A stretch of DNA of 11,156 bases from Zygnema cylindricum (taxonomy: Eukaryota; Streptophyta; Zygnematophyceae; Zygnematales; Zygnemataceae), in the NCBI GenBank assembly GCA_037447655.1, contig JBBHKE010000850.1:1-11156 (forward strand), read 5' to 3'. Every line of letters starts with the position of its first letter. The stretch's first letter is position 1. The notes under the pieces were generated by a model, which was not told the origin of the DNA, ran no database searches, and saw only the letters and a program-made list of their open reading frames with translations. Made by a program: the position numbers and the translations under genes. Of this stretch, positions 1 through 7,364 are shown piece by piece.

Positions 1-4
1 GAAT

Positions 5-77
5 TTGGAAGAAGTGTGAGATTTTAAAGGTCTAAAGTAACGTTATTTCCATTGGAAGAATTGTGTGGGATTTTAAC
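5..77. repeat. Two near-identical ~24-bp segments about 48 bp apart
   Basis: The segments at about 5-27 and 53-77 both read TTGGAAGAA, then a TGTG core, then GATTTTAA, with a few substitutions and a short indel. They look like remnants of a tandem duplication with a period near 48 bp. Confidence 0.6.
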
Positions 78-222
78 CTGTAAAGCTATTATCACCACTT
101 GTAGCCTTACGATATAAATCCTTGTTCGGACGTTGGGTTGGTCAAGATGGTTTCTCTTCACACATGTCCTATCCCATTGTCGGTTTCTCTATTACCTTGT
201 CTTTCAACAACATTCAACCGAT

Positions 223-288
223 ATCTACGTGAATAAAATCATGTATCTACGTCAATAGAATCATGTATCTACGCCAATAAAATCCTGT
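223..288. repeat. 22-bp minisatellite, three copies
   Basis: Units are at 223-244, 245-266 and 267-288. Each begins ATCTACG, continues with (T/C)(G/C)AATA(A/G)AATC and ends (A/C)TGT. The copies differ at one to three positions. The array lies about 80 bp upstream of the first recognised exon. Confidence 0.9.
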
Positions 289-365
289 AATTTGTGAGCC
301 AGAGATGCATGACCTCTAGGAGTAAGAATTTTTCAAATAAATATTGTTTGTGATTTTTCATGCAG

Positions 366-571
366 GAACTGAGGGAGACCCGAAAGCTACGGCAAAAAAT
401 GTCGGTAGCTCGAAAACGGTACACTGCAGCAGGACAGGCTCATGCTCTCGCGGGCCTTATCGAAGGGGAGGAATCCCAACAAACTGCCTTGTTAGACCAG
501 CTTCTTGACATCGACTTGAGAGTATTACAAGCAGCTCTCGATGAGGCTCTCGCCTTAGAGGCAGCTGGAAA
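366..571 (+). CDS. UAP1: UAP1 exon 1 (first recognised exon), N-terminal region
   Basis: The reading frame gives a basic lead-in, then [17 protein letters not shown] and [15 protein letters not shown], matching the family's N-terminal pattern of GQ-H, hydrophobic, LL..L..ID..L. The exon ends GGAAA|GTGAGC and leaves two bases of a Lys codon (phase 2). Two Met codons are in frame, at 360 and 399. Starting at 399 leaves 10 residues before the GQ pair, similar to characterised UAPs. The strong acceptor-like CAG at 363-365 would make the ATG at 360 intronic, so 399 or an upstream exon is more likely. No signal peptide is visible. Confidence 0.8.
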
Positions 572-3500
572 GTGAGCTCCTTAACTCTTTTTTTTTACGC
601 AGAAAGTTTATTAAAGTAGGTATAACTTTAGTCGGATAGTTTGTATGTTCGCAGAGACTGACATGAGCATCAAATCGAACTTGATTAGTAAGTGCTACAT
701 ATTTTGATCAATGCAAAGTGTATTGGAAATTAGAATTAATAAAAGTGAAAATGTTGAAAATAAGGGAAGGACTAAGCAATGTAAATATGCATATAGGTTA
801 TCGACTTTCACTTCATTTTGAATCATTGGTTTGCATCTTTTTTGCCGTGGATGACATTTTCCGCCAGAGAACATAAGTTTTTTGTCCAGTAAAGAGGATT
901 CAAGTGAACTCTTTTTTTCCACTTGTCCTCTGTTGTTCATATTGGTCCAGATTAATGTATGTGCAAGTATCAGAAAATGAAACAAGTCTAAGGTGCTATC
1001 CACTCTAAAAGTAGTCAACTTTTTAGGATGTAATCATTGCTATAGAGCTGTCCTTCTCTGTCTCCCCAATAAACTGCAAAATCGCTGTTATTTAAAAAAA
1101 GTCTTACCTCGGATTTTGTGATTTGTCAGAACTCAGGAGCCCCTCGTGATAAAACCACCGGAAGCGTTTCCAAAAGCTGATTGGACCACAGCCCACAACT
1201 GGCTTCTTCCTGAGGATGAAAAAAGTGATCAGAACAGTAACCAAAGTAACCAGACCCAACGATGGTTTATGACCGGACTCCGTCAAGTCTCAGAAGGACA
1301 GGTGGCGGTTCTCGTTTTGGCTGGAGGACAAGGTTCTCGACTTGGGTCCGATGCTCCTCCAGCAAAAGGAATGCTCAATATTAACTTGCCAAGTGGCAAA
1401 TCCCTATTCCAGCTTCAGGCAGAAAGGTTACGGCGGGTACAGATTCTTGCGGAAAAGGTTCGTTCATTGTTCAACATAAGATTAGTGTGGGTTTCAGATA
1501 AACATTCAAATTGTTTCTGGTAGTAAGCAAACAATTATATTAGTATGTGTAATGTTACCATCTGGTACTCTGTTCTGTTTGTTTCGGCAAAGTTCTTACC
1601 AGCGCTTATTTATATGATTTTTGCACCATATTTTGAGACAGCTCACTACAACTGTGTAGTATGCTTGCAGAGTTTACAATCGTGTTACCAACATTAGGTC
1701 TTACTAGTAATTTTTCTTAGAATTAGGTGTGGTTTGCGACCAGCTCGTGTCTTTTTTGCCAGATTCGCCTAGATAGTGTGGACCACACTAACAGTGGTGA
1801 ACAGTAGTGGTTATACTCTTATTACTAAAGCGTTCCAGCTTTGACATTCATCAATTATTTATTTACAAATGCATGCATAGGAATAGATGTCTAATCCAAC
1901 TTCACACGGTTTTGGGTATCAGTTCTTATAACTTTTTGTGAGGGTTCTTTGTCAATTTTCACCTCTTACTTTGAATGGAGAAGGCAGGATTTTCTGCTGT
2001 ATGTAACTTTATTGCCAACTTGATATGGTAATAAGGTTAGAAGAGGTACAGGTTATTGAGTTTTTGATTGATCGCCTAGTTGTGTTGTTCGACTCAAGCT
2101 AACATAATCACATTTGAATTACATTTGATTTAACACATAAATATAAGCAAAATAATCAAGTTTTAAATTTATGTTACAGGCTTTTGGTGGAGATGAGGCT
2201 CGCATTCCTTGGATTGTAATGACCAGTGATGCGACAGATGAGGCAACACAGCAATTCTTCTCGAAGAATAATTTCTTTGGTTTGGACGCATCACAGGTGA
2301 GTTAAATCTGCTGGTTTGTGAATTTTTCGTCTTTGCCTTGAAGGGTTGTGATGTATTTCGCGATCTCAGGCATCATATTTTCAACAACGGAAATTTCTAG
2401 AGTTCTGGATCATACCCTGAAATTGTTATACGCACTGTGAGGTTGTTTCTCGTTCTTAGATTTCTCCAATCGAAGGCATATCGTTTTCTCCTTTTATTTA
2501 ATTACGCTGCCCACTATTTTTGGGACAAACAGTGGCGGTTTATAAAGCATAATGCCCTTATGGAACTCCAGCTTTTTTGTTGTCCTTATGTGTTTGAGCT
2601 ATTTCTGAACCGTCTTTGGGATGAACATAGTTGTGGTTCATAAAGCATAAGACCCTTTTTAATCTCCACACAAGCCCTTTTTGAAACGGCAGCTTTCTTG
2701 TTATCCTTACATGTATTCACTGTCTTTGAGATGAACAGGTTTGGTTTATAAAACAGGGCAATATGCCGTGTGTAGCAGCAGACGCTACAGAAAGTGGATG
2801 CCACAAACTCCTCTTGGATAGTCCTCACTCTGTTGCAGAATCTCCTAGTGGAAATGGAAGTTTATTTGAAACTTTACATAAATCAGGGACAGTTGAACGG
2901 CTGGAAACCCTCGGCGTGAAGCACGTCCAGGTATGGGGTTTGTTTGAAGGATTTTGTTAGAAAGTGACTTTTTAATGAGTTTAATGATAATATTTGCAGG
3001 GAGTTTTACAGGGCGAGTGATTGTGTATTTATGTGTAATGAAGCGAGAAGTTGATGTTGGGTGTTTAAAATTTATGCAGAGTGGGCGATGAGCTTGGATA
3101 ATACCCGTTTGCTTTGCCCTCTGACCTCAAAACAGCATTAGTATTACTAACTGTTTTTTTCTTAGCACTAATTCTTTTAATAGTCCACAAGCAGCCACGT
3201 AATTTGGAACTGGATCAGAATTAATAACGTTGATATAAAACCCGTGCTAATAAGTTTTATACTTTAGTAACGATTCACAGTGTACTGTCTTTGCAGGTAT
3301 ATGCTGTGGATAATGCCCTTGTAAAAGTGGCAGATCCAGTTTTTTACGGATTCTGTCGTGATCGAAAAGCAGATGTGGGTGTGAAAGTCGTTACTAAAAC
3401 TGCTCCGGATGAAGCTGTGGGTGTACTCTGTCTCCGTCAAACCAAGTCATCTTCTTCTAAAAAAGGAGAGCCTTCCATCGTGGATGATTTCTACAGTGTT

Positions 3501-4872
3501 TTAGAGTACAGTGAAATGCCGGAGTCTCTGAGATCTGCCCGAGAAAATGACCAAGGAGAAGATGCTCTAATGTATAGAGCTGCCCATATCTGCATTAATT
3601 CATTTTCAGTCAGCTTTCTTAAAGAACTGGGGAAGAATGAAAAATTCAGGTTACCGTATCACGCTGCAAAAAAACGTATACCTTTTGTAGAGAAAGACAA
3701 CGCAGGACAATGGGAAATGGTCGAACCTCGAGAACCCAATGGCTTGAAATTGGAACGTTACATATTTGATGCGTTCATGTATTGCTCTCCGGAAAAGGTG
3801 GGGTGTCGACCCTTTTGCTTATTCATGACAGCGTAATATTTTAGCTTTGAATAACTATTTTGCTGATAGTTCAATGCATATGTTTGGATAAAGTCCAAAC
3901 CTTTGAAAAGTTAAATCAAACAGGGAAAACAAACAGTAACTGGAAATAGTGCATGCCCCCCTCAAAAGTTAGCATCCTGGTTTAGTACAAAAACATTTGA
4001 TATGTTGCTAAATAGGTTCTTAAACCGCATATTTTACATACATTTCACGGGTATCATTCGATTATAAGCACTTGCCCATTAATGTAACTATTGTCCTCTG
4101 AAAGTGCTTGTATGAATTTTAATTATGTAACTGGTTGAAGAGTAGTTGATTAGCCATTAAACCACAAGAAGATTTTACAAGACCTTTTGATTAAACCACA
4201 AACCCCTAATTAACAAATAAGTGGCGAAGTTAGCACATGCTAAATAGGAAATCCATTTGTTATGAGGATTCAACGACTTTGCATGTTAAGTACATTTTAT
4301 ATTTATACTATGTGTACATAATGAGGTGTCTGCATATTCAAGCGTGTATGTTTTGTACTGAAATTTTGAATTTAAACGGTTTAAACAACAGAACCAAGTG
4401 AAAAATAGTAGTTCAAAGTTAACATACATTGTTTCACAAGGTTCATTTGTCCCTTAATCTAAATTATTGGGATAAAATAATAATTTCTAGCTGCGGTACT
4501 CTCGGTAGTTCAGTTCAACTACTACTAGTCAACTACTACTAGTTTTTTGGGCTATCCTTACTAATAGGGGTTGTTTCATACATGGTGATTGGAAAACTCA
4601 TTTCTTTTTATATCTTAGGCTTGAAATTAATGGAGGTCTTTGTTTTCGTCCAGGTCGCCATATTGGAGGTGGAACGGAGTGAGGAATTTGCTCCTGTGAA
4701 GAATGCTTCTGGACCTGGAGTGAAAGACAGCTCAGACACAGCCTGTAGGCTTGTGCTGTCATACCATGAAAAGATAGCGAAACTGAATAAGAGCATATTG
4801 GAAGATGGACAGCAAGAATCGAATTTCAATCATATAGAAGTATCGCCTCTTATAAGTTATGGCGGGGAGTGA
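366..4872 (+). CDS. UAP1: UDP-N-acetylglucosamine pyrophosphorylase, six-exon gene
   Basis: The enzyme makes UDP-GlcNAc and pyrophosphate from UTP and GlcNAc-1-phosphate, the last step of the cytosolic hexosamine pathway that feeds N-glycans, GPI anchors, O-GlcNAc and chitin-type polymers. The joined exons encode 509 aa from Met399, close to the roughly 480-520 aa usual for the family. Seen in order: a helical N-terminal region with [10 protein letters not shown]; the nucleotide-binding loop [10 protein letters not shown] (residues ~121-130) followed by [38 protein letters not shown]; the [12 protein letters not shown] loop; [81 protein letters not shown]; and the C-terminal [11 protein letters not shown]. 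Five GT-AG introns (phases 2,0,0,0,0) keep one frame. Uncertain points are the start (ATG 360, ATG 399 or an upstream exon) and the C-terminus, which lacks the 20-plus residues that usually follow SYAGE. The gene looks functional: no internal stop or frameshift. Confidence 0.95.
572..1129 (+). other. UAP1 intron 1 (558 bp)
   Basis: Donor GTGAGC at 572, acceptor TTTGTCAG ending at 1129. The join AA|A restores the frame. An alternative AG at 1135-1136 would give an early stop and is rejected. The interior is AT-rich; I see no other gene or repeat in it. Confidence 0.88.
1130..1457 (+). CDS. UAP1: UAP1 exon 2, nucleotide-binding loop
   Basis: Encodes a polar linker ([10 protein letters not shown] ... 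[14 protein letters not shown]) and then [24 protein letters not shown] and [19 protein letters not shown]. The glycine-rich loop binds the uridine nucleotide, and the Arg two residues after its GQG is catalytic in the family. Between this loop and the KGM motif there is an SDAPPA stretch slightly longer than I expect for the family, and the linker rich in Asn, Gln and Ser is poorly conserved. The exon ends AAAAG|GTTCGT in phase 0. Confidence 0.93.
1458..2179 (+). other. UAP1 intron 2 (722 bp)
   Basis: Donor GTTCGT (weaker than GTRAGT), acceptor ATGTTACAG ending at 2179. The only structure noted is a short inverted repeat at 1775-1789, with a 7-bp stem AGTGTGG/CCACACT around one base. No coding potential is recognised. 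Confidence 0.88.
2180..2296 (+). CDS. UAP1: UAP1 exon 3
   Basis: 39 codons, phase 0 at both ends. It encodes [20 protein letters not shown] and [19 protein letters not shown]-x-MTS and FF-x(6)-FGL are hallmark blocks that shape the active site of eukaryotic UAPs. Donor CACAG|GTGAGT is near consensus. Confidence 0.94.
2297..2738 (+). other. UAP1 intron 3 (442 bp), contains decoy copies of its own acceptor
   Basis: Donor GTGAGT at 2297, acceptor GATGAACAG ending at 2738. The second half holds two imperfect copies of the acceptor and the first codons of exon 4, described in the repeat entry at 2481-2760. Confidence 0.88.
2481..2760 (+). repeat. Tandem triplication (period ~98-108 bp) covering the intron 3 / exon 4 junction
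   Basis: Three related segments each run from a T-rich tract through TTTGGGA-like sequence and an AG to TGG-x-TTTATAAA-like codons. The AG dinucleotides lie at 2531-2532, 2629-2630 and 2737-2738. After the AG the copies read WRFIKHN, LWFIKHK and the true VWFIKQG. The upstream blocks also match (TTGTTGTCCTTATGTG against TTGTTATCCTTACATG). Use of the first or second AG would lead to a stop at 2641-2643 or within about 20 codons, so only the third gives the enzyme. Confidence 0.8.
2739..2930 (+). CDS. UAP1: UAP1 exon 4
   Basis: 64 codons in phase 0: [17 protein letters not shown], a short variable stretch, then [16 protein letters not shown] and [11 protein letters not shown]. The QG-x-x-P-C and P-x-GNG motifs are family signatures; GNG contacts the sugar phosphate in solved relatives. 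Donor GTCCAG|GTATGG. Confidence 0.93.
2931..3296 (+). other. UAP1 intron 4 (366 bp)
   Basis: Donor GTATGG, acceptor TGTCTTTGCAG ending at 3296, with a good pyrimidine tract. Nothing else is recognised in it. Confidence 0.9.
3297..3797 (+). CDS. UAP1: UAP1 exon 5, catalytic core
   Basis: 167 codons. It begins [20 protein letters not shown], the most diagnostic block of eukaryotic UAPs; the Asp-Asn pair and Lys sit in the sugar-phosphate and metal site. It continues with [18 protein letters not shown], an SSSSKK-containing loop, [12 protein letters not shown], the [15 protein letters not shown] segment where relatives have a G/N-N-I/V-C-x-H-x-F pattern, [13 protein letters not shown] and [15 protein letters not shown]. 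Donor AAAAG|GTGGGG, phase 0. Confidence 0.95.
3798..4653 (+). other. UAP1 intron 5 (856 bp)
   Basis: Donor GTGGGG, acceptor TTTTCGTCCAG ending at 4653. The intron is AT-rich and holds a 14-bp perfect tandem repeat near its 3' end and two copies of GCTAAATAGG (4007-4016 and about 4239). No open frame of note. Confidence 0.87.
4515..4542. repeat. 14-bp perfect tandem duplication in intron 5
   Basis: The unit TCAACTACTACTAG occurs at 4515-4528 and again at 4529-4542 with no mismatch. Confidence 0.95.
4654..4872 (+). CDS. UAP1: UAP1 exon 6, C-terminal region and stop codon
   Basis: Encodes [20 protein letters not shown], matching the family's EVxRxEEFxPxKN block; a D-T-A stretch; a variable region ([18 protein letters not shown]); and finally [12 protein letters not shown] followed by TGA at 4870-4872. 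Most relatives continue for 20-35 residues after the SYAGE motif, so this end is short. A GT at 4871-4872 (GGGGA|GTGAAT) could be a cryptic donor to a further exon, but I found no convincing continuation. Confidence 0.9.
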   Translation, partial: VAILEVERSEEFAPVKNASGPGVKDSSDTACRLVLSYHEKIAKLNKSILEDGQQESNFNHIEVSPLISYGGE

Positions 4873-4926
4873 ATATCAATCAATAGAAGTTCTGCCTCTT
4901 TTATGTTACAAAGGGGAGTGGATAGC
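4827..4926 (+). repeat. Imperfect 50-bp tandem duplication across the UAP1 stop codon
   Basis: The segment 4827-4876 (CAATCA ... CCTCTT ... GGGGAGTG) is followed at 4877-4926 by a copy about 75% identical with the same anchors in the same order. The first unit encodes [12 protein letters not shown]-stop. The second, read from GAA at 4887, still gives EVLPLLCYKGEW, so coding sequence was duplicated into what is now the 3' UTR. Confidence 0.8.
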
Positions 4927-5332
4927 AGAATTTATGTTCGATTTGCTCAATAGTTTTTATTTGTTGATATGTTATTTTATTAAAAAATGCAATCGGGTCT
5001 GGCTGTACATATTTGTTGTGAACTGATAGTGATTATGTGGTCAGTGATGGTTGTTGTATTGCCGGTAGAAATGTGTATGGGCTGTAAATTGTCTTTTTAA
5101 TGGGTTTGTTCCATCTATGACCTGGATGTAAAAACGCCACAGATAAAGATGTGCACAGTTATAATCACTCAGGCAGTAAGTGCCAAAATGGAGAATTCAA
5201 TCGGAAGATATATTACAGAGAAAGAGCAATAAACTGAAGTGATGGTGTTTATCACGTTGTTCCAGCTCAGCTGCATAAATTGGGTAACAATTATGCCCAG
5301 CCAAAATGTTTAGTTTTCAGCTATTTCTATGT
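4873..5332 (+). other. UAP1 3' UTR and downstream flank
   Basis: No gene is recognised between the stop codon and the LINE tail. It contains the second unit of the 50-bp duplication and one candidate poly(A) signal at 5228-5233. Confidence 0.6.
5228..5233 (+). promoter_or_regulatory. Candidate polyadenylation signal AATAAA
   Basis: Canonical hexamer 355 bp after the UAP1 stop, followed by a GT-rich stretch (GATGGTGTTTATC). It is the only AATAAA between the stop codon and the LINE tail. Green-lineage genes do not depend strictly on this hexamer, so it is a candidate only. Confidence 0.4.
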
Positions 5333-5504
5333 ATACATGCTATTTTTTTATTTCCCATTTTTCTGTGTTCCCGTTGCTTTCTTTGTTTTTTAATGCCATG
5401 CTTGTAGTTTTTCAGTTTTGGCCATGCCACCCCTTTTGTACCCTCGGACTCAGATGGCTTACTATCGCGTTTTTCAATTTATCCTGTATATCCCCATACA
5501 TGCT
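5333..5504 (+). mobile_element. 5'-truncated LINE tail (154 bp) with 9-bp target-site duplication
   Basis: ATACATGCT occurs exactly at 5333-5341 and 5496-5504 and brackets 5342-5495. The insert is the 3' UTR of the large element further on: 39 bases at 5402-5440 are identical to 9608-9646, followed by a shared CTCGGACTCAGATGG and ATTTATCC. Severe 5' truncation plus a short direct repeat is what target-primed reverse transcription leaves. It holds no coding sequence. Confidence 0.88.
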
Positions 5505-5655
5505 GAGGTGACCAAAGAATTAGGAAATTGAATGATTAGAGGGTTACATCTTCGTACAATAGCTTAACCAAGGTGGATTATAAGCAGTCCCAGTGTGATT
5601 TACGTAAATCAAACAGGGATAGAAGTTTGCACCCTTCTTCCCGTTTTTTCACAGA
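5505..5655. other. Spacer between LINE tail and 71-bp repeats
   Basis: No gene seen. It contains a perfect 16-bp palindrome, TGATTTACGTAAATCA, at 5596-5611. The 5' end of the following large element may lie here, but no boundary can be fixed. Confidence 0.6.
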
Positions 5656-5840
5656 TACGCGACAGCTCCTACTCTCGGTAACCATGTACCTCCAGATCTC
5701 CTCAATTTTGTCTTTTCCTCCTGCACTACGCGACAGCTCCTACTCCCGGTAACCATGTACTTCTGGATCTCCTCAATTTCGTCTTTTCCGCCTGCACTAC
5801 GCGACAGCTCCTACTCCCGGTAACCATATACCTCCGGATC
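5656..5840. repeat. 71-bp tandem repeat, 2.6 copies
   Basis: Units at 5656-5726, 5727-5797 and a partial 5798-5840. The first two differ at about six positions, several of them C/T. Each unit starts TACGCGACAGCTCCTACT and contains CGGTAACCAT. It lies upstream of the retrotransposon ORF and may be its 5'-UTR repeat or an unrelated minisatellite. Confidence 0.92.
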
Positions 5841-5987
5841 TAGCCTGCGGCCGCTGCCAACATCACGCACATTGGCGAAACCACAGGTGTGACCCCCCTA
5901 GGTCATCACTAGCTCCCCCGCCCTCCCCAGGAACCGCTTGATTCCCCATCCCCCCATATAGCGAGTTCCAAAAATCATACGCACAAA

Positions 5988-5995
5988 CGCGCGCG

Positions 5996-6053
<58 letters not shown>
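5988..6053. repeat. Compound microsatellite (CG)8(CA)25
   Basis: Sixteen bases of alternating CG (5988-6003) run directly into 25 CA units (6004-6053). Alternating purine-pyrimidine DNA of this kind can adopt Z-DNA. Apparent minus-strand reading frames rich in Cys and Val here are artefacts of the repeat. Confidence 0.97.
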
Positions 6054-6058
<5 letters not shown>

Positions 6059-6071
6059 ACACAATCACTCG

Positions 6072-6207
6072 AAAAAAAAAAAAAATCAAACATACATTTC
6101 ATTACCCTCTCCCCCCCCCCCCCCACCCCTATACCCCTTACACACCCAAAACCGAAACTTGAACCCTCTCTTCCCCCCCCCCCCCCCCCTCCCTACTCCC
6201 CCCCCCC
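6072..6207. repeat. Homopolymer cluster: A14, C14, C17, C10
   Basis: A14 at 6072-6085, C14 at 6111-6124, C17 at 6173-6189 and C10 at 6198-6207. The minus strand therefore has several long G runs that could form G-quadruplexes. Exact lengths are unreliable in most sequencing data. Confidence 0.9.
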
Positions 6208-6429
6208 AGCTTCTTTTCGAGCATCAAACTTTATGTTATATTCTGGCCCATTACCAATTTTACCATCCATCCCACATGGTTCCTTTTCCTCTCCCACGCT
6301 TTCACTTCCTCTCACCCTCCCAATTCCCATGGCTTCTTTGACTTATTGATCATGTTCGGAAGCCCTTCTTATTCCCTTCTCCCTCCCCCGCCTCCACCCA
6401 AACCTCGTAAAGCTTCTAGGCGTTTGGAA

Positions 6430-6492
6430 TGTTTTGGGTGTCACAACCTTTTTGCCGTTGGGGCCAGTTTTTCCCTTCATACACGGAGTTGT
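6430..6492 (+). other. N-terminal CCHC zinc finger of the LINE ORF
   Basis: Cys codons at 6430 and 6439, His at 6478 and Cys at 6490 give C-x2-C-x12-H-x3-C, with Phe-Gly between the first pair and a further Cys at 6499. RLE-type elements such as R2 carry N-terminal fingers that bind target DNA. That this finger does the same is inference. Confidence 0.65.
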
Positions 6493-7364
6493 CAACATTG
6501 TATAACTCTGGGTGGTCCTTTGTCTATCACCTCTCCTCAATCGTCGTCGACCACACTCCCGTCGGGCCCCACAAATGAGGATTGGAATTTCGTCCTTGAG
6601 TTGGATGTTTTGGGGGCGTACGATTTGGGAGCCCCCCACCCGCGATTGTACACCCGTATTCCTATGGCCGTCAGGACAATAGTACAAGATGCCCTCCACC
6701 TCCCCTTGTCCCACATTTCTTCAAACACGGCGGACATTGCTTCTTGGCACCTTCTTCTTATGTTCTCTCTTTGGGTGCTAGTCCTTCCAAGTCATGGAGG
6801 GGGCAGTGGGGCTAGAGAAAATATGGCGTGTTGTCGCCGCTTCCTTCGTGGTGACTCGAAGGCCCTCCAAGCCGAGCATGAGAATCGGGTATCGAGCACC
6901 TCTTTCATACCACGTCCCCCACCTGAGTCATGAGATGTCCCGGCCTCTTATCGTCGAGCAATTCATTTAGGCCGTGTTGGTGAGCTATCTCGAACGGTTC
7001 GGGCCCTACAGCCATTCACCCCTGCCCCCAGATCTTCTTCCACTATTGAAGTCATTCGAGCTCTCCACCCCCTGCATCTTCCCCTTTACCCCCTTCCATC
7101 CACGCCTTTGAGCCTTCTGAGAGTTTTACTTTAGATCGGGAGGTTTTCATTAAGGCCTTTAGCTCTTCTCCTCACCTTTCAGCGGGGGGCCCTTCATGCA
7201 CAGTGTATGAGTTGTTTCGTGATGTTTTGCCCCCTGAATCGGGTGCCCGCGGGTTCGATGTGTTTTTTCGAGTATGTTCTCTTATAGCTAGTGGGGATGT
7301 GCCCCCTCGGATTTATGATCTTCTCACGGCGTCCCGCCTTGTGGTAGTCGCCAAACCTAATTAA

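Larger units (their letters stand above)
1..365. other. Non-coding 5' flank or intron upstream of the first recognised exon
   Basis: I see no open frame that extends the UAP1 protein here. The stretch is AT-rich and ends in a pyrimidine/T-rich run and CAG at 363-365, immediately before codons that belong to the enzyme. This looks like a 3' splice acceptor, so the region is probably an intron (perhaps a 5'-UTR intron) with a further exon to the left or outside the window. It could also be promoter plus 5' UTR if translation starts at the ATG at 360. No clear TATA box or other promoter element is recognisable. Confidence 0.5.

Noticed and set aside
695-1018. 107-aa minus-strand open frame inside intron 1
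   Set aside because: It lies within a well-supported intron, has no motif, and its composition matches AT-rich non-coding DNA.
2437-2643. 68-aa + strand frame in intron 3
   Set aside because: It is formed by the duplicated acceptor/exon segment read through from the intron; explained by the tandem repeat.
4004-4015. GTTGCTAAATAG shared between intron 5 and the sequence after the large LINE (9701-9712)
   Set aside because: Twelve bases in AT-rich DNA, 5.7 kb apart and not at a defined 5' end; too weak to be a target-site duplication of the large copy.
4873-5330. A further UAP1 exon supplying the missing C-terminal tail
   Set aside because: Candidate acceptors give short unrelated peptides ending in stops; none resembles the family's tail.
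5863-6126. Minus-strand reading frames rich in Cys-Val and Phe
   Set aside because: They are translations of the CA/CG microsatellite and the A and C runs; no real protein signal.
6343-6737. Minus-strand frames opposite the LINE N-terminal region
   Set aside because: They are shadows of the + strand frame that carries the zinc finger and conserved LINE blocks.
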